A stretch of 16,182 bases of DNA from Candidatus Hodarchaeota archaeon (lineage in GTDB: Archaea > Asgardarchaeota > Heimdallarchaeia > Hodarchaeales > Hodarchaeaceae): contig JAEOSR010000123.1 in assembly GCA_016840285.1 (NCBI GenBank), positions 1 through 16,182 of the forward strand, in the 5' to 3' direction. This document shows positions 1-7,443 of the stretch, piece by piece; position 1 is the first letter of the stretch; each line of letters begins with the position of its first letter. The notes below the pieces were generated by a model. The model worked only from the letters and a program-made list of their open reading frames with translations. It was not told where the DNA came from and searched no databases. The position numbers and the translations under genes were made by a program.

Positions 1-96
1 AATTTCGCTAGCATTGAGGCATTTTCCTGTTTGAAGTTAAAAGAATATCTCTCCCTCTCGCAACACGGGTTTAAAACAACCCTAACAGTCGAAAAA

Positions 97-116
97 AGTT
101 GACGAAGTCAATTTTT
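97..116. terminator. Candidate bidirectional hairpin terminator
   Basis: TTGAC (99-103) and GTCAA (107-111) form a short hairpin around a 3-base loop. It is followed by five T on the plus strand and by CTTTTTT on the minus strand. It lies about 55 bases past the stop of the minus-strand surface-protein gene, where a transcript end is expected. The stem is only 5 bp, so this is tentative. Confidence 0.35.
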
Positions 117-168
117 CAGGAAGTTTCTCTTTTTTAAACTGACTAAATTGATTAAACGACATCTACTT

Positions 169-1308
169 TCATTTGTTTCTTTGATTTTTCTGGATTCCTT
201 TTATCAATTGTATTGCTATGATGCAACCAAGGAGTGAAAATCCATTAATCTGGTTAGTAGTAGTAGTAGTAGTAGTAGTAGTAGAAGAAGAAGAAGTCGT
301 CGTCGTAGTAGTTTCTTTGAATGTCATTTGGATGATTTCTAACCCATCGTCTCCATCCGCAACATAAGCTATATCATCTTTTACATAAAGATCAAAAGCG
401 GATCCACTATTATCTGAATAAAATCCAATTTTTTTGGGCTGTGCTGGATTGGATATATCGACAATATCAATTCCCGCATCACTACAAGATACATATAATA
501 AATCCCCATCTACGAAACATTTCTGAGCAATACTATCCCCCATATATTTTGATTCCAAAACAGGATTCCTAGGATCAGTTATATTAATTATTTGAACCTC
601 GCCAGTATCCTGATGATGGTTTACCACAATAACTAGATTTTGCTGGAGAACAGGATTAATAAAATCTGTATTTGCTGGAGTGTATCCCCCTAATCTACTG
701 AGATCTATTGGATCACAAATTTCTAAACCACTATAAAATTCCTGATGATTAATAGTAATTAAGAAATCCGAGGAAATATCTATACTAGGACAAGAATAGA
801 AGGGAATCCTGCCGACTTCAACTGGATCAGAGAGATTATTAATGTCAAGTTTGAATAAACCGTGATGAATATCTCCAACATAAGCATAATCTCCGAAAAC
901 CTTGATACTCGTAGTATACATATTCTCTATTGTATATGAACCTATTTCAACAGGATTGGAGGGATCACTTACATTGAGTATTTCCAAACCATCTGTAAAA
1001 TCAGCAACGTATGCAATATTATCTCGAACAGTTACTTCGTGAGGTGAACCACTATCAAAATAACTACCTATCTGAATAGGATTAGTTGGATCTGAGATAT
1101 CAACAATAACTAGTCCTCCAGGACTGTTATCTAGTGCATCACATACGTAAGCATAATTATCAGAGATAGTAATGTCCCATGCTCCTCCACCTGTATCTAT
1201 CTGGCTGATTTCTTCACAGGAGACAACATAATTACTGTTCGCCATTCCTGATGTTACAACTGAAGTTACAGCTGTAATGACAATTAAAACCATTAGTACA
1301 TTTTTCAT
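169..1308 (-). CDS. Secreted LVIVD-repeat beta-propeller surface protein
   Basis: The 379-aa product starts with a signal peptide (MKNVLMVLIVITAVTSVVTSG). Repeats of about 45 residues follow with motifs such as AYVCD, LVIVDISDPTNP, LEILNVSDPSNP and IDIVDISNPAQP. This is the LVIVD family, expected to form a beta-propeller. Near the C-terminus come a Thr/Ser stalk (TTTTTTSSSS plus nine Thr), a short hydrophobic stretch (FSLLGCIIAIQLI) and a basic end (KGIQKNQRNK), the layout of a cell-surface anchor or sorting signal. The reading frame extends 28 codons upstream. I chose the ATG at 1308 because GAGGAA lies 6 bases before it and the signal peptide begins there. The ligand and role are unknown; such proteins probably act in adhesion or binding on the cell surface. 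Confidence 0.85.
   Translation of the reverse strand: MKNVLMVLIVITAVTSVVTSGMANSNYVVSCEEISQIDTGGGAWDITISDNYAYVCDALDNSPGGLVIVDISDPTNPIQIGSYFDSGSPHEVTVRDNIAYVADFTDGLEILNVSDPSNPVEIGSYTIENMYTTSIKVFGDYAYVGDIHHGLFKLDINNLSDPVEVGRIPFYSCPSIDISSDFLITINHQEFYSGLEICDPIDLSRLGGYTPANTDFINPVLQQNLVIVVNHHQDTGEVQIINITDPRNPVLESKYMGDSIAQKCFVDGDLLYVSCSDAGIDIVDISNPAQPKKIGFYSDNSGSAFDLYVKDDIAYVADGDDGLEIIQMTFKETTTTTTSSSSTTTTTTTTTNQINGFSLLGCIIAIQLIKGIQKNQRNK
254..312. repeat. Trinucleotide repeat tract encoding Thr/Ser stalk
   Basis: On the coding (minus) strand the stalk is written as blocks of identical codons: ACG, then four TCT, then nine ACT. The near-pure (TAG)n tract seen on the plus strand is a microsatellite. 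Slippage in units of three would change stalk length without breaking the frame. Confidence 0.85.
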
Positions 1309-1601
1309 GAATATTCCTCGAAAATAAGTTATTGAAAATAAGTTAAAATAAGAAATAAAATTGCCTGATATAAAGATGGCAAGTATTTTCAATATTGAAA
1401 GTATTTTTTGGGCTTAAATAAAGAGTAATACAATCATCAAAAGAGTTGATTAATTAAACCAAGAAAGAGTTGCTCTTCAAGAGTAAAATAAGCTATTTTT
1501 TTCTTTTAAGCTATTAATTACGATCTGAATTTTAGACTTTCCTCGATCCATATCCTAGTCTGGAGATTAAATCCAGTCTTAGAAAAGATTTTTCCTGATA
1601 T

Positions 1602-2495
1602 TTATCCAAGAAAGGATGAAATCGTGTTGTTCACAAACTCAGGTGCTTCAATATGAACCCAATGACCGTATTCAGGGTGATAAACTAATTTGAATGGTCC
1701 CTCAATATACTCGTTAAGTCTAAAAGTCAGTGATTTATCTAACGCAACATCTTTTTCGCCCCAAATTACAAGAGTGGGACATTTAATTTTGGGAAATCTC
1801 TTAATGAAACTGGGTTGGTGTTCTTTCTTAATAGACAATATTTGTGCAATATTCCAATTCGCACGATAGTAATTAATACTAGATTCCAATGCTCCTGGTT
1901 GTGACCAAGCTTCCACATAACATCGCATATCCTCAGCCGTAAACGCCTGTTTATTAGAAATAGACCCAAACACCATTCGTTGGAGAACTTCGTAATCATT
2001 TTGACTCAAGATTTCTTCAGGAATGCTAGGGATTTGGAAAAAGAAGACGTACCAACTTTTTTGCAGTTGTTGGAAGCGCATTGACCAGAACGCTTCTAAA
2101 AGAGGTACAGGATGAGGACAGTTAATAATACCGAGTTTAGACACCTTATCAGGAGCCATCATGGCAAGATTCCAAGCTATAGCACCACCCCAATCATGAC
2201 CGACGATCACGGCTTTTGTTTCTCCTAAAGCTGTAATCAGCTGACTGATGTCGGCAGCTAGGAGGGAAGTTGAATAATTATCAACGCCTTCGGGCTTACT
2301 GCTCTTATTATAACCTCGTAAATCTGGCGCCACAACTCTGAAGGTTTCTGATAATGCAGGGATCTGATGTCTCCATGAGTACCAATAATCAGGAAAACCA
2401 TGAAGTAAAAGTACTAAATCACCAGTCCCATTCTCCACATAATGAAGCTTTACATCACCTACATTGATATAATCCTTTTTCCAAGTATTATTAAT
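1602..2495 (-). CDS. Alpha/beta hydrolase, epoxide hydrolase-like, probable ATT start
   Basis: This is an alpha/beta hydrolase of the soluble epoxide hydrolase/haloalkane dehalogenase group. Numbered from the GTG at 2438, it shows the oxyanion motif HGFP (13-16), nucleophile Asp82 in GHDWGG, acid Asp230 in WGEKD and catalytic His259 in YGHW. Lid tyrosines appear in SWYVFFFQIP and INYYRAN, as in epoxide hydrolases. An Asp nucleophile argues against an esterase. Family homology continues upstream of the GTG: WKKDYINVGDVKLHYVEN is the usual first strand of the fold. Between that GTG and the in-frame TAG at 2501-2499 there is no ATG, GTG or TTG. The ATT at 2495-2493 sits 7 bases after GGAGGA and would give 297 aa, the normal length. 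A TATA-like tract lies at 2540-2526. The substrate is unknown. Confidence 0.85.
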   Translation of the reverse strand: MNNTWKKDYINVGDVKLHYVENGTGDLVLLLHGFPDYWYSWRHQIPALSETFRVVAPDLRGYNKSSKPEGVDNYSTSLLAADISQLITALGETKAVIVGHDWGGAIAWNLAMMAPDKVSKLGIINCPHPVPLLEAFWSMRFQQLQKSWYVFFFQIPSIPEEILSQNDYEVLQRMVFGSISNKQAFTAEDMRCYVEAWSQPGALESSINYYRANWNIAQILSIKKEHQPSFIKRFPKIKCPTLVIWGEKDVALDKSLTFRLNEYIEGPFKLVYHPEYGHWVHIEAPEFVNNTISSFLG

Positions 2496-2503
2496 TGTCT
2501 AGT

Positions 2504-2508
2504 CCTCC
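2504..2508 (-). promoter_or_regulatory. Shine-Dalgarno site that points to an ATT start
   Basis: GGAGG on the minus strand (2508-2504) is followed, after 8 bases, by ATT at 2495-2493. This is the only start-like codon placed to give the complete hydrolase N-terminus. Confidence 0.55.
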
Positions 2509-2724
2509 AAAACTTCAATCGAATCAAAATAAATAAAATTCTGACTCGTGAGGAAGGTACTTTCCTTAAATATCTTATTGCAGTACATTCTTTATTAAGT
2601 GAAAGTCGAGAAGAAGCACTTTTTTCTCAAGTATATTAAAGACCAATAATCATGACTTCTATTCTTTTTTCAGCTATCAAAAGAAAAAAGGGAAAACCTC
2701 CCTCCTCACACAAACTGTAACTAC

Positions 2725-2816
2725 CTCGTATAAAGCTATTCGACTTCAGGTGGGGACAAGACATAGAGAGCCGCTAGAGCGAAAATGGTACCGATAGGTA
2801 AGTTGGACAGATTGTT
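2725..2816 (-). pseudogene. C-terminal remnant of a small membrane protein (copy 1)
   Basis: On the minus strand this segment reads LPIGTIFALAALYVL followed by SPPEVE and a TAG stop. It resembles the last membrane helix of small multi-helix membrane proteins that end in a PIGT...LWVL-type helix. It has no start and no upstream helices. The same segment occurs at 12175-12266, where it reads SLGTVFAIMALFILSQPEVEEL. Many differences preserve amino-acid type and one 1-base gap separates the copies, so both look like decayed coding sequence. Here it sits directly upstream of the DRG promoter. The family assignment is tentative; the duplication itself is clear. Confidence 0.5.
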
Positions 2817-2821
2817 CACTC

Positions 2822-2951
2822 AAACTAGTGTGTTAAATGAAAGTTTCATTAATTCCATCTGAATTGACTTGAAATGAAGGTTAATCAAAATTAACTTTAT
2901 AAATTTCTCAATATGCAGATCTAATCACATATTTCTGTTTAAACCAAGCTG
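2822..2951 (+). repeat. DRG upstream region, repeat copy 1
   Basis: This 130-base stretch, holding the DRG promoter and most of the leader, is repeated at 12942-13070. A hand count gives about 15 differences including one gap, close to 88% identity. Homology stops at CTG (2949-2951), just before the DRG start codon. Confidence 0.9.
2836..2903 (+). promoter_or_regulatory. DRG promoter: TATA box and two inverted repeats
   Basis: The TATA box TTTATAAA (2896-2903) would place the transcript start near 2925-2930, leaving a leader of about 30 bases with no SD site before the ATG. Just upstream is a perfect inverted repeat GTTAAT-CAAA-ATTAAC (2880-2895). Farther upstream is a near-perfect palindrome AATGAAA-G-TTTCATT (2836-2850). 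The second is mostly kept in the duplicate promoter; the first is not. Confidence 0.55.
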
Positions 2952-2959
2952 ATTTCTTA

Positions 2960-4078
2960 ATGTCTGAAAAAATCGAGGAACGGATTGCCGAGAAAGAAGC
3001 CGAATTAGCTAAAATGAAATATAACAAAGCGACTGAGGCTCATTTTGGCACTCTTAAAGCTCAAATTGCTCAACTTCGATCTGAAATCGTTGAACGGGCG
3101 ATGAAATCGAAGAGAAAGGGATCAGGGTTTTCGATTAAAAAACATGGTGACGCAACGGTCATCCTTCTTGGCTTTCCATCCGTAGGTAAGTCTACTTTAC
3201 TTAATGCGTTAACTAATAAAGATAGTAAGGTTGCTGCTTATGATTTTACTACTGTTGATGCTATTCCTGGTATGATGGAATATGATGGTAAATATAAAGG
3301 AGCAAGGATCCAAATCATTGATCTACCAGGTATTATTGAGGGTGGGGCAGCAGGAAAAGGTAGAGGGCGTGAGGTTTTTGCTGCAGTACGAAATGCTAAC
3401 CTTATTGTTATCCTTCTTGACGTTCGCCGTCCTGACCATCTTACTAAAATATTTAACGAACTTTGGAAGGCAAATATCCGTTTGGATCAATCCCCTCCGC
3501 GGATTAAGATTATTCGTCGTAATTATGGTGGGATTAACATTTCTGGTTTCAGATACGGTCTATCGGACACGGAAATTGCTAATATCTTCCGCGCATATCG
3601 AATCATCAATGCTGATGTGTACCTTCAAAATGATCCTGACTTGACTATTGAGAAGATTATTGATGTAGTGGCTGATAACCGTCGATACATTCCTTCGTTG
3701 ATTGTTGTCAATAAGATGGATTTGGCTAATGAAGAAGACCTACATCGTATTGAAAAGAAAATGGGGCGAAAAATTGTTGCAATTTCAGCTGAATTAGAAC
3801 AAGGTTTAGATGAACTTAAGGAGATTATTGTCGAGAAAGTGGGATTAATGCGAATTTTCTTGCGTAAGCCTGGAGAAAAAGCTGATATGAATGAACCAAT
3901 GATTGTGTCAAAGGGTTCGACAGTTGAAGATATCTGTATGAAGCTTCACCGGCGTTTCAAAAACGATTTTCGTTTTGCCAATATCTGGGGTAGTTCAGCT
4001 AAGTTTCCTGGCCAAAAAGTAGGCTTACGTCATGTGCTTCGAGATGCAGATATTGTCAAAATAGTTCTTGAGAAATGA
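2960..4078 (+). CDS. drg: DRG-family GTP-binding protein (Obg/DRG, TGS domain)
   Basis: The 372-aa product is an archaeal/eukaryotic developmentally regulated GTP-binding protein (DRG/Rbg), a ribosome-associated translational GTPase acting in the cytoplasm. Residues 1-50 form a charged helical N-terminus. G1 is GFPSVGKST (71-79), G2 Thr lies in DFTTVD (95-100), G3 is DLPG (121-124), G4 is NKMD (251-254) and G5 is SAE (276-278). The insertion typical of DRGs interrupts the G domain at about 165-245. The C-terminal TGS domain spans about 297-372. Length and all motifs are intact. The ATG at 2960 gives the standard N-terminus; no SD site precedes it. Its last 22 residues and its promoter are duplicated near 13 kb. 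Confidence 0.96.
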   Translation: MSEKIEERIAEKEAELAKMKYNKATEAHFGTLKAQIAQLRSEIVERAMKSKRKGSGFSIKKHGDATVILLGFPSVGKSTLLNALTNKDSKVAAYDFTTVDAIPGMMEYDGKYKGARIQIIDLPGIIEGGAAGKGRGREVFAAVRNANLIVILLDVRRPDHLTKIFNELWKANIRLDQSPPRIKIIRRNYGGINISGFRYGLSDTEIANIFRAYRIINADVYLQNDPDLTIEKIIDVVADNRRYIPSLIVVNKMDLANEEDLHRIEKKMGRKIVAISAELEQGLDELKEIIVEKVGLMRIFLRKPGEKADMNEPMIVSKGSTVEDICMKLHRRFKNDFRFANIWGSSAKFPGQKVGLRHVLRDADIVKIVLEK

Positions 4079-4203
4079 CATTAAACTGAAGCTTAACACA
4101 GAGGAATCGAAGATTTCCATACACTAACTCGTTGAATGGGAGTCGTTGGTTAATACACCTGTTACATTAGGTTTAGTAAATTTATTTGAAATGAGGAATT
4201 AAA

Positions 4204-5601
4204 TTGGATTTAATTAATGTTCAGGATTTAGTGTATGATAGCGTTCAAAGTCAATTAGTCACGATAAGAAAAATACTCAGGGAATTCGAATATCCCTCTG
4301 GATATTACCAGCGTTTAGCTGAAGGTTATGGGTTTATTCACGCTCCAAGAAAGAAACTAACTTTTGGCAATCCCATAACAGAACTATTGCTAGATTTCTT
4401 TGCGGAAAACAGAGCTTTGGGTTTGGATGAAATCCAAAGAATTTTCCCAAATAATTTGAGAAATGACTTAATTCAATCCCAATTAATCATAAAGACACTA
4501 AAAGGAGAATTCCTTTCTGTATTTCGCATTTTCCCCTTGAATCAATATCTGATTCTTATCCCCTTTCCACGATTTAGTAATCCACAGGTGTATCTCGGAG
4601 CGGAATCCTTAACCTTTCAGAAATTTATTCGATTGTTAAAACCACCCAAAGAAGTTCTCGATCTTGCAACAGGGTCAGGTTTTCAACTTTTTGGATTACC
4701 TTGGCAAGGACCATCTTATTCAATGTTGGGAATTGATCTTAATCCAAATGCAATAGCAACCGCTAAACTAAGTGCATCTTGGAACAAGTGTGATTGGATT
4801 AAATTCAAACATGGAGATATTACTAAAGATCTAGCAGACATGAATAGAAAATTTGATCTTATTCTGGGACATCTACCTATCCTACCCACTCCTTCAGAAA
4901 CTCGATATAAAGATTCCATGCATAATGATGGGGGAATGGATGGATTTGATGTGATAAGAAAGGTGATTCCCTCCATACCAAATATTTTGGAATCAGAAGG
5001 GACTTTTCAATTGATCCATATCGCCTTAGGAAATGAGGAGAAACCAGTACTACTTCAAGAAATGAGAGAAACATTTGAAGAGCTAAATCTTAAAGGACAA
5101 GTCGTAGTGATTAAAAAAATACCCGTAGAACTGGATGCGTATTATAGAGGAAATACAGCAGAAGAATACATACGTTGGAGAGATTTCTATAAGATGCAAA
5201 ATGTGAGCTACTGGTACAGAATTATTTTGAGGATTAAACATTCAACGGATATTAATTCCTCCAAACCAATTTTGAACTATCTAGAGTTATTTAGACATGA
5301 CTTTAGCAAACCCCCGAATCAGCAATCCATTGAGAAAATTCGTCGAGAAATGAATCATTATTTAAATGATTTTTTTCTACTTTCTAACTCATCCAGAGAA
5401 GATTTTGAAGCTTTTTCTTCGAGATTAGAAAAAGAGATCACAAAACCAAATAATCTCAAAAAATCCATAACAGAATTTGGAAAAGAGTTAGGAAAAACTT
5501 TTTCAGATATTTTCCCAAATGTCGGATCAGCAATTCGTTTCTGGGGAAAATTAACAGCAAATCAATGGCAACCAAAGTATTTAGAAAGAAAATTATGGTA
5601 A
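4204..5601 (+). CDS. PrmC/HemK-like class I SAM methyltransferase with N- and C-terminal extensions
   Basis: The 465-aa product has an N-terminal helical, possibly winged-helix, region (1-120), a Rossmann methyltransferase core (about 130-320) and a further domain (320-465). Motif I is VLDLATGSG (151-159). The acidic strand end is GIDLN (176-180) and GDIT lies at 204-207. The catalytic-loop position reads GHLPILP (222-228), where N5-glutamine and adenine methyltransferases carry N/D-PP-Y/F. GGMDGFDV (243-250) matches the GGxDGLD segment of HemK/PrmC. The missing Asn and second Pro make the target uncertain; a protein, rRNA or small molecule is possible. The start is TTG at 4204, chosen because GAGGA (4194-4197 region) lies 6 bases upstream and no ATG fits. 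It is co-directional with DRG but separated by 125 bases, so it may be transcribed separately. Confidence 0.8.
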   Translation: MDLINVQDLVYDSVQSQLVTIRKILREFEYPSGYYQRLAEGYGFIHAPRKKLTFGNPITELLLDFFAENRALGLDEIQRIFPNNLRNDLIQSQLIIKTLKGEFLSVFRIFPLNQYLILIPFPRFSNPQVYLGAESLTFQKFIRLLKPPKEVLDLATGSGFQLFGLPWQGPSYSMLGIDLNPNAIATAKLSASWNKCDWIKFKHGDITKDLADMNRKFDLILGHLPILPTPSETRYKDSMHNDGGMDGFDVIRKVIPSIPNILESEGTFQLIHIALGNEEKPVLLQEMRETFEELNLKGQVVVIKKIPVELDAYYRGNTAEEYIRWRDFYKMQNVSYWYRIILRIKHSTDINSSKPILNYLELFRHDFSKPPNQQSIEKIRREMNHYLNDFFLLSNSSREDFEAFSSRLEKEITKPNNLKKSITEFGKELGKTFSDIFPNVGSAIRFWGKLTANQWQPKYLERKLW

Positions 5602-5685
5602 AATCATTGGGGACATAATTTTCCAGTCAAAAGACCATTTTTCGTTATTAAACTAATAAAGGATCATGCGAAGTTTTTTAATCTA

Positions 5686-6162
5686 TTACTGCAGATCAAT
5701 GAATTTATCTTTGAAGTCAGGATCAATTGGATTCAAAATTGGTATTATTTCTAAGTTACCACGAAAATCACTATCAAAAGTAATAAATAATTTAACCTGG
5801 GAAGCTAGAGCGATAGCTGCATGTAACGCATCAGCTGCATAAATATTGTGTTCAAAAATTTGTTTTCGGGATGCCATGATTGCAGATCGTGTTACAGGGA
5901 TTATTTTTAGTACTTTTTCTTCCGTCATTTCTCCAAGTTCAGAAAGGAAGAAATCCAGAGCAATTTTTGCCGCTTTTTCTTCAATCTTTTCAAGATTGAC
6001 TTGTTTTTTCAAAGCGCGAAACATTTCAAGTATAGTCCATTCACAAGCAACCCCCTGGAACTTAGGAGTCAATTGATTGAGTATCCAGTCTGCAAGAGCG
6101 TTGTTTTCAACAGGACAGTATGCATTATAAAAAATATTTGTATCTAAGTACACTCCCATCAT
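5686..6162 (-). CDS. vapC: VapC-type PIN-domain ribonuclease toxin
   Basis: The 158-aa PIN domain carries the acidic metal-binding residues of VapC toxins: Asp7 in LDTN, Glu46 in TILEMF, Asp111 in AADALHAA and Asp130 in TFDSDF. VapC enzymes cleave tRNA or rRNA and are neutralised by their partner. The ATG overlaps the VapB stop by four bases (ATGA), indicating translational coupling; a second ATG follows immediately, so the start may be one codon later. It converges with the methyltransferase gene across an 84-base spacer. All catalytic positions are intact, so the toxin is probably functional. Confidence 0.9.
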   Translation of the reverse strand: MMGVYLDTNIFYNAYCPVENNALADWILNQLTPKFQGVACEWTILEMFRALKKQVNLEKIEEKAAKIALDFFLSELGEMTEEKVLKIIPVTRSAIMASRKQIFEHNIYAADALHAAIALASQVKLFITFDSDFRGNLEIIPILNPIDPDFKDKFIDLQ

Positions 6163-6395
6163 TCTTCTCCTCGTACTGATCGAATGACTTCAACTCCATT
6201 TTGAAATGGGCTTTTCTGTTGACCCTGTAGATATTGTTTCAATTCTTTTCGGTTTTTAATTCCTAATTTATCTTTAATATAAACATATATGCCACCACGT
6301 ACCGCTTCACTTCTAGAGTTGATGATTCCGTCCTTTATCAGTTGGTCAATCCACTCTAAAAGCTCCTCGTCAATAGAAATGGAAATACTTGTCAT
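6159..6395 (-). CDS. vapB: VapB-type ribbon-helix-helix antitoxin
   Basis: The 78-aa product begins with an RHH DNA-binding fold: strand MTSISISIDEEL, helix LEWIDQLIKDG, then SRSEAVRGGIYVYI. The C-terminal 35 residues (from NRKELKQYL) would wrap around the toxin. It is the first gene of the pair with the PIN toxin. GGTGA lies 5 bases upstream of the ATG. RHH antitoxins usually bind and repress their own promoter, here expected within 6400-6445. Confidence 0.9.
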   Translation of the reverse strand: MTSISISIDEELLEWIDQLIKDGIINSRSEAVRGGIYVYIKDKLGIKNRKELKQYLQGQQKSPFQNGVEVIRSVRGEE

Positions 6396-6698
6396 ATTTT
6401 CACCCTAGAATTAGGAATATAAGAAATGTTATTATAATTATACTAGTGAATCAATATCATAAAAATGTTACTACAACGAGCTTACACTGGATCAGTAGAA
6501 GGTTAGTTTTCTTGAAGAGTATTTCTATGCTTTTTCCATATATACAGACTGAAGGGTGCCCATTAACAAAAAGATGCTACAAATAGTTCATCAAGCAAAC
6601 CTGCTAAAGAAAATGTGTTAGTGTCAAGAGTATTCCTTTTCCTCCATCAAATAAATTTTGGTATACTTTGGTAAACTATTTATATATCAAGGTATAAT
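6396..6698. promoter_or_regulatory. Divergent intergenic region between two toxin-antitoxin pairs
   Basis: For VapBC, TATAATTATAAT on the minus strand (6442-6431) is a likely TATA element about 40 bases before the VapB ATG. For the plus-strand pair, TTTATATA (6679-6686) is AT-rich but very close to the ATG at 6699, which suggests a very short or absent leader. The middle (6450-6650) shows no gene or clear structure. Confidence 0.4.
6657..6676 (+). promoter_or_regulatory. Tandem 10-bp direct repeat, candidate operator
   Basis: TTTGGTATAC (6657-6666) is followed at once by TTTGGTAAAC (6667-6676), a 9/10 match with the 10-bp period of one helical turn. It lies next to the TATA-like element and 22 bases before the HTH-nucleotidyltransferase start. 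This suits cooperative binding of that protein's own winged-helix domain. It is an inference from position and spacing. Confidence 0.45.
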
Positions 6699-7442
6699 AT
6701 GATATCTGTGATCTACGATAAGTTATCTTTTGAGATCTTAAGGTTTCTATTTGAAGAAAAAAAAACTACTTTTACAAATCTTCAATCATCCATTATATCA
6801 AATCCTAGAACGTTATCTAAGAAGTTAAAAATCCTCATTGAAAAAAATCTCCTGGATAAAGAAGGGAATATCTACAAAATTACTGAAAAAGGCTTAGCTT
6901 TCTTCGAAGTCTATGAAAATGCTATTTTCCTCCTCCATGGATTTTGTGCCGAAATAGATACTTTAAATGTCCCAATTTTGAAAAAATTGGCTCTACAGGA
7001 GTATATCAAAATAATAACGAGTGAATTCAAAGATAAATTGGTATGCATCATTCTTTTTGGATCTTTTGCAACTGGTACATGGGACGAAACCAGTGATATA
7101 GATTTAGCATTATTCTTCGAAGAAATTACTGATATCTCGCACTTATTTGAACAATTAACAAAATGTCGACGAAACTTCAGGGCAACCAATAATTATCGGT
7201 TGCTCATTCAGAAAGGTTATTCTTTTAGAATCCAACATGTTCCTTTTAGTATAAAAAAGACCAAAAAATTTCATAACCTTTATCCTGATCTAATTACAAC
7301 AGGTATTAGACTCTACGATCCTAACGGGTTTTATGATGAGTTTAAAGAACAGATTATTAAAATGATCAAACAGAAGAAATTGATCAAAGTTAGTAACGTT
7401 AATGGCAATCAATATTGGAAAAAGCTTACAGAGGTGAGCTAG
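6699..7442 (+). CDS. Winged-helix domain fused to MNT-type nucleotidyltransferase (antitoxin)
   Basis: The 247-aa product joins two domains. Residues 1-70 are a winged helix (LSFEILRFLFEEKKTTFTNLQ, then RTLSKKLKILIEKNLL and a wing to TEKGLAFF). Residues 95-210 are a minimal nucleotidyltransferase with the signature GSFATGTWDETSDID: Gly121-Ser122, ten residues, then Asp133-x-Asp135. MNT proteins paired with HEPN toxins act as antitoxins, in studied cases by adding AMP to the HEPN partner. The fused DNA-binding domain suggests autoregulation. A weak AAGG lies 6 bases before the ATG. It is followed immediately by the HEPN gene. Confidence 0.85.
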   Translation: MISVIYDKLSFEILRFLFEEKKTTFTNLQSSIISNPRTLSKKLKILIEKNLLDKEGNIYKITEKGLAFFEVYENAIFLLHGFCAEIDTLNVPILKKLALQEYIKIITSEFKDKLVCIILFGSFATGTWDETSDIDLALFFEEITDISHLFEQLTKCRRNFRATNNYRLLIQKGYSFRIQHVPFSIKKTKKFHNLYPDLITTGIRLYDPNGFYDEFKEQIIKMIKQKKLIKVSNVNGNQYWKKLTEVS

Positions 7443-7443
7443 T

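Noticed and set aside
2442..2639. 65-aa plus-strand open frame overlapping the hydrolase 5' end
   Set aside because: Its first third is antisense to the hydrolase N-terminus and the rest has no recognisable homology or ribosome site.
6389..6586. 65-aa plus-strand frame in the toxin-antitoxin intergenic region
   Set aside because: It overlaps the VapB start, has low complexity and no homology.
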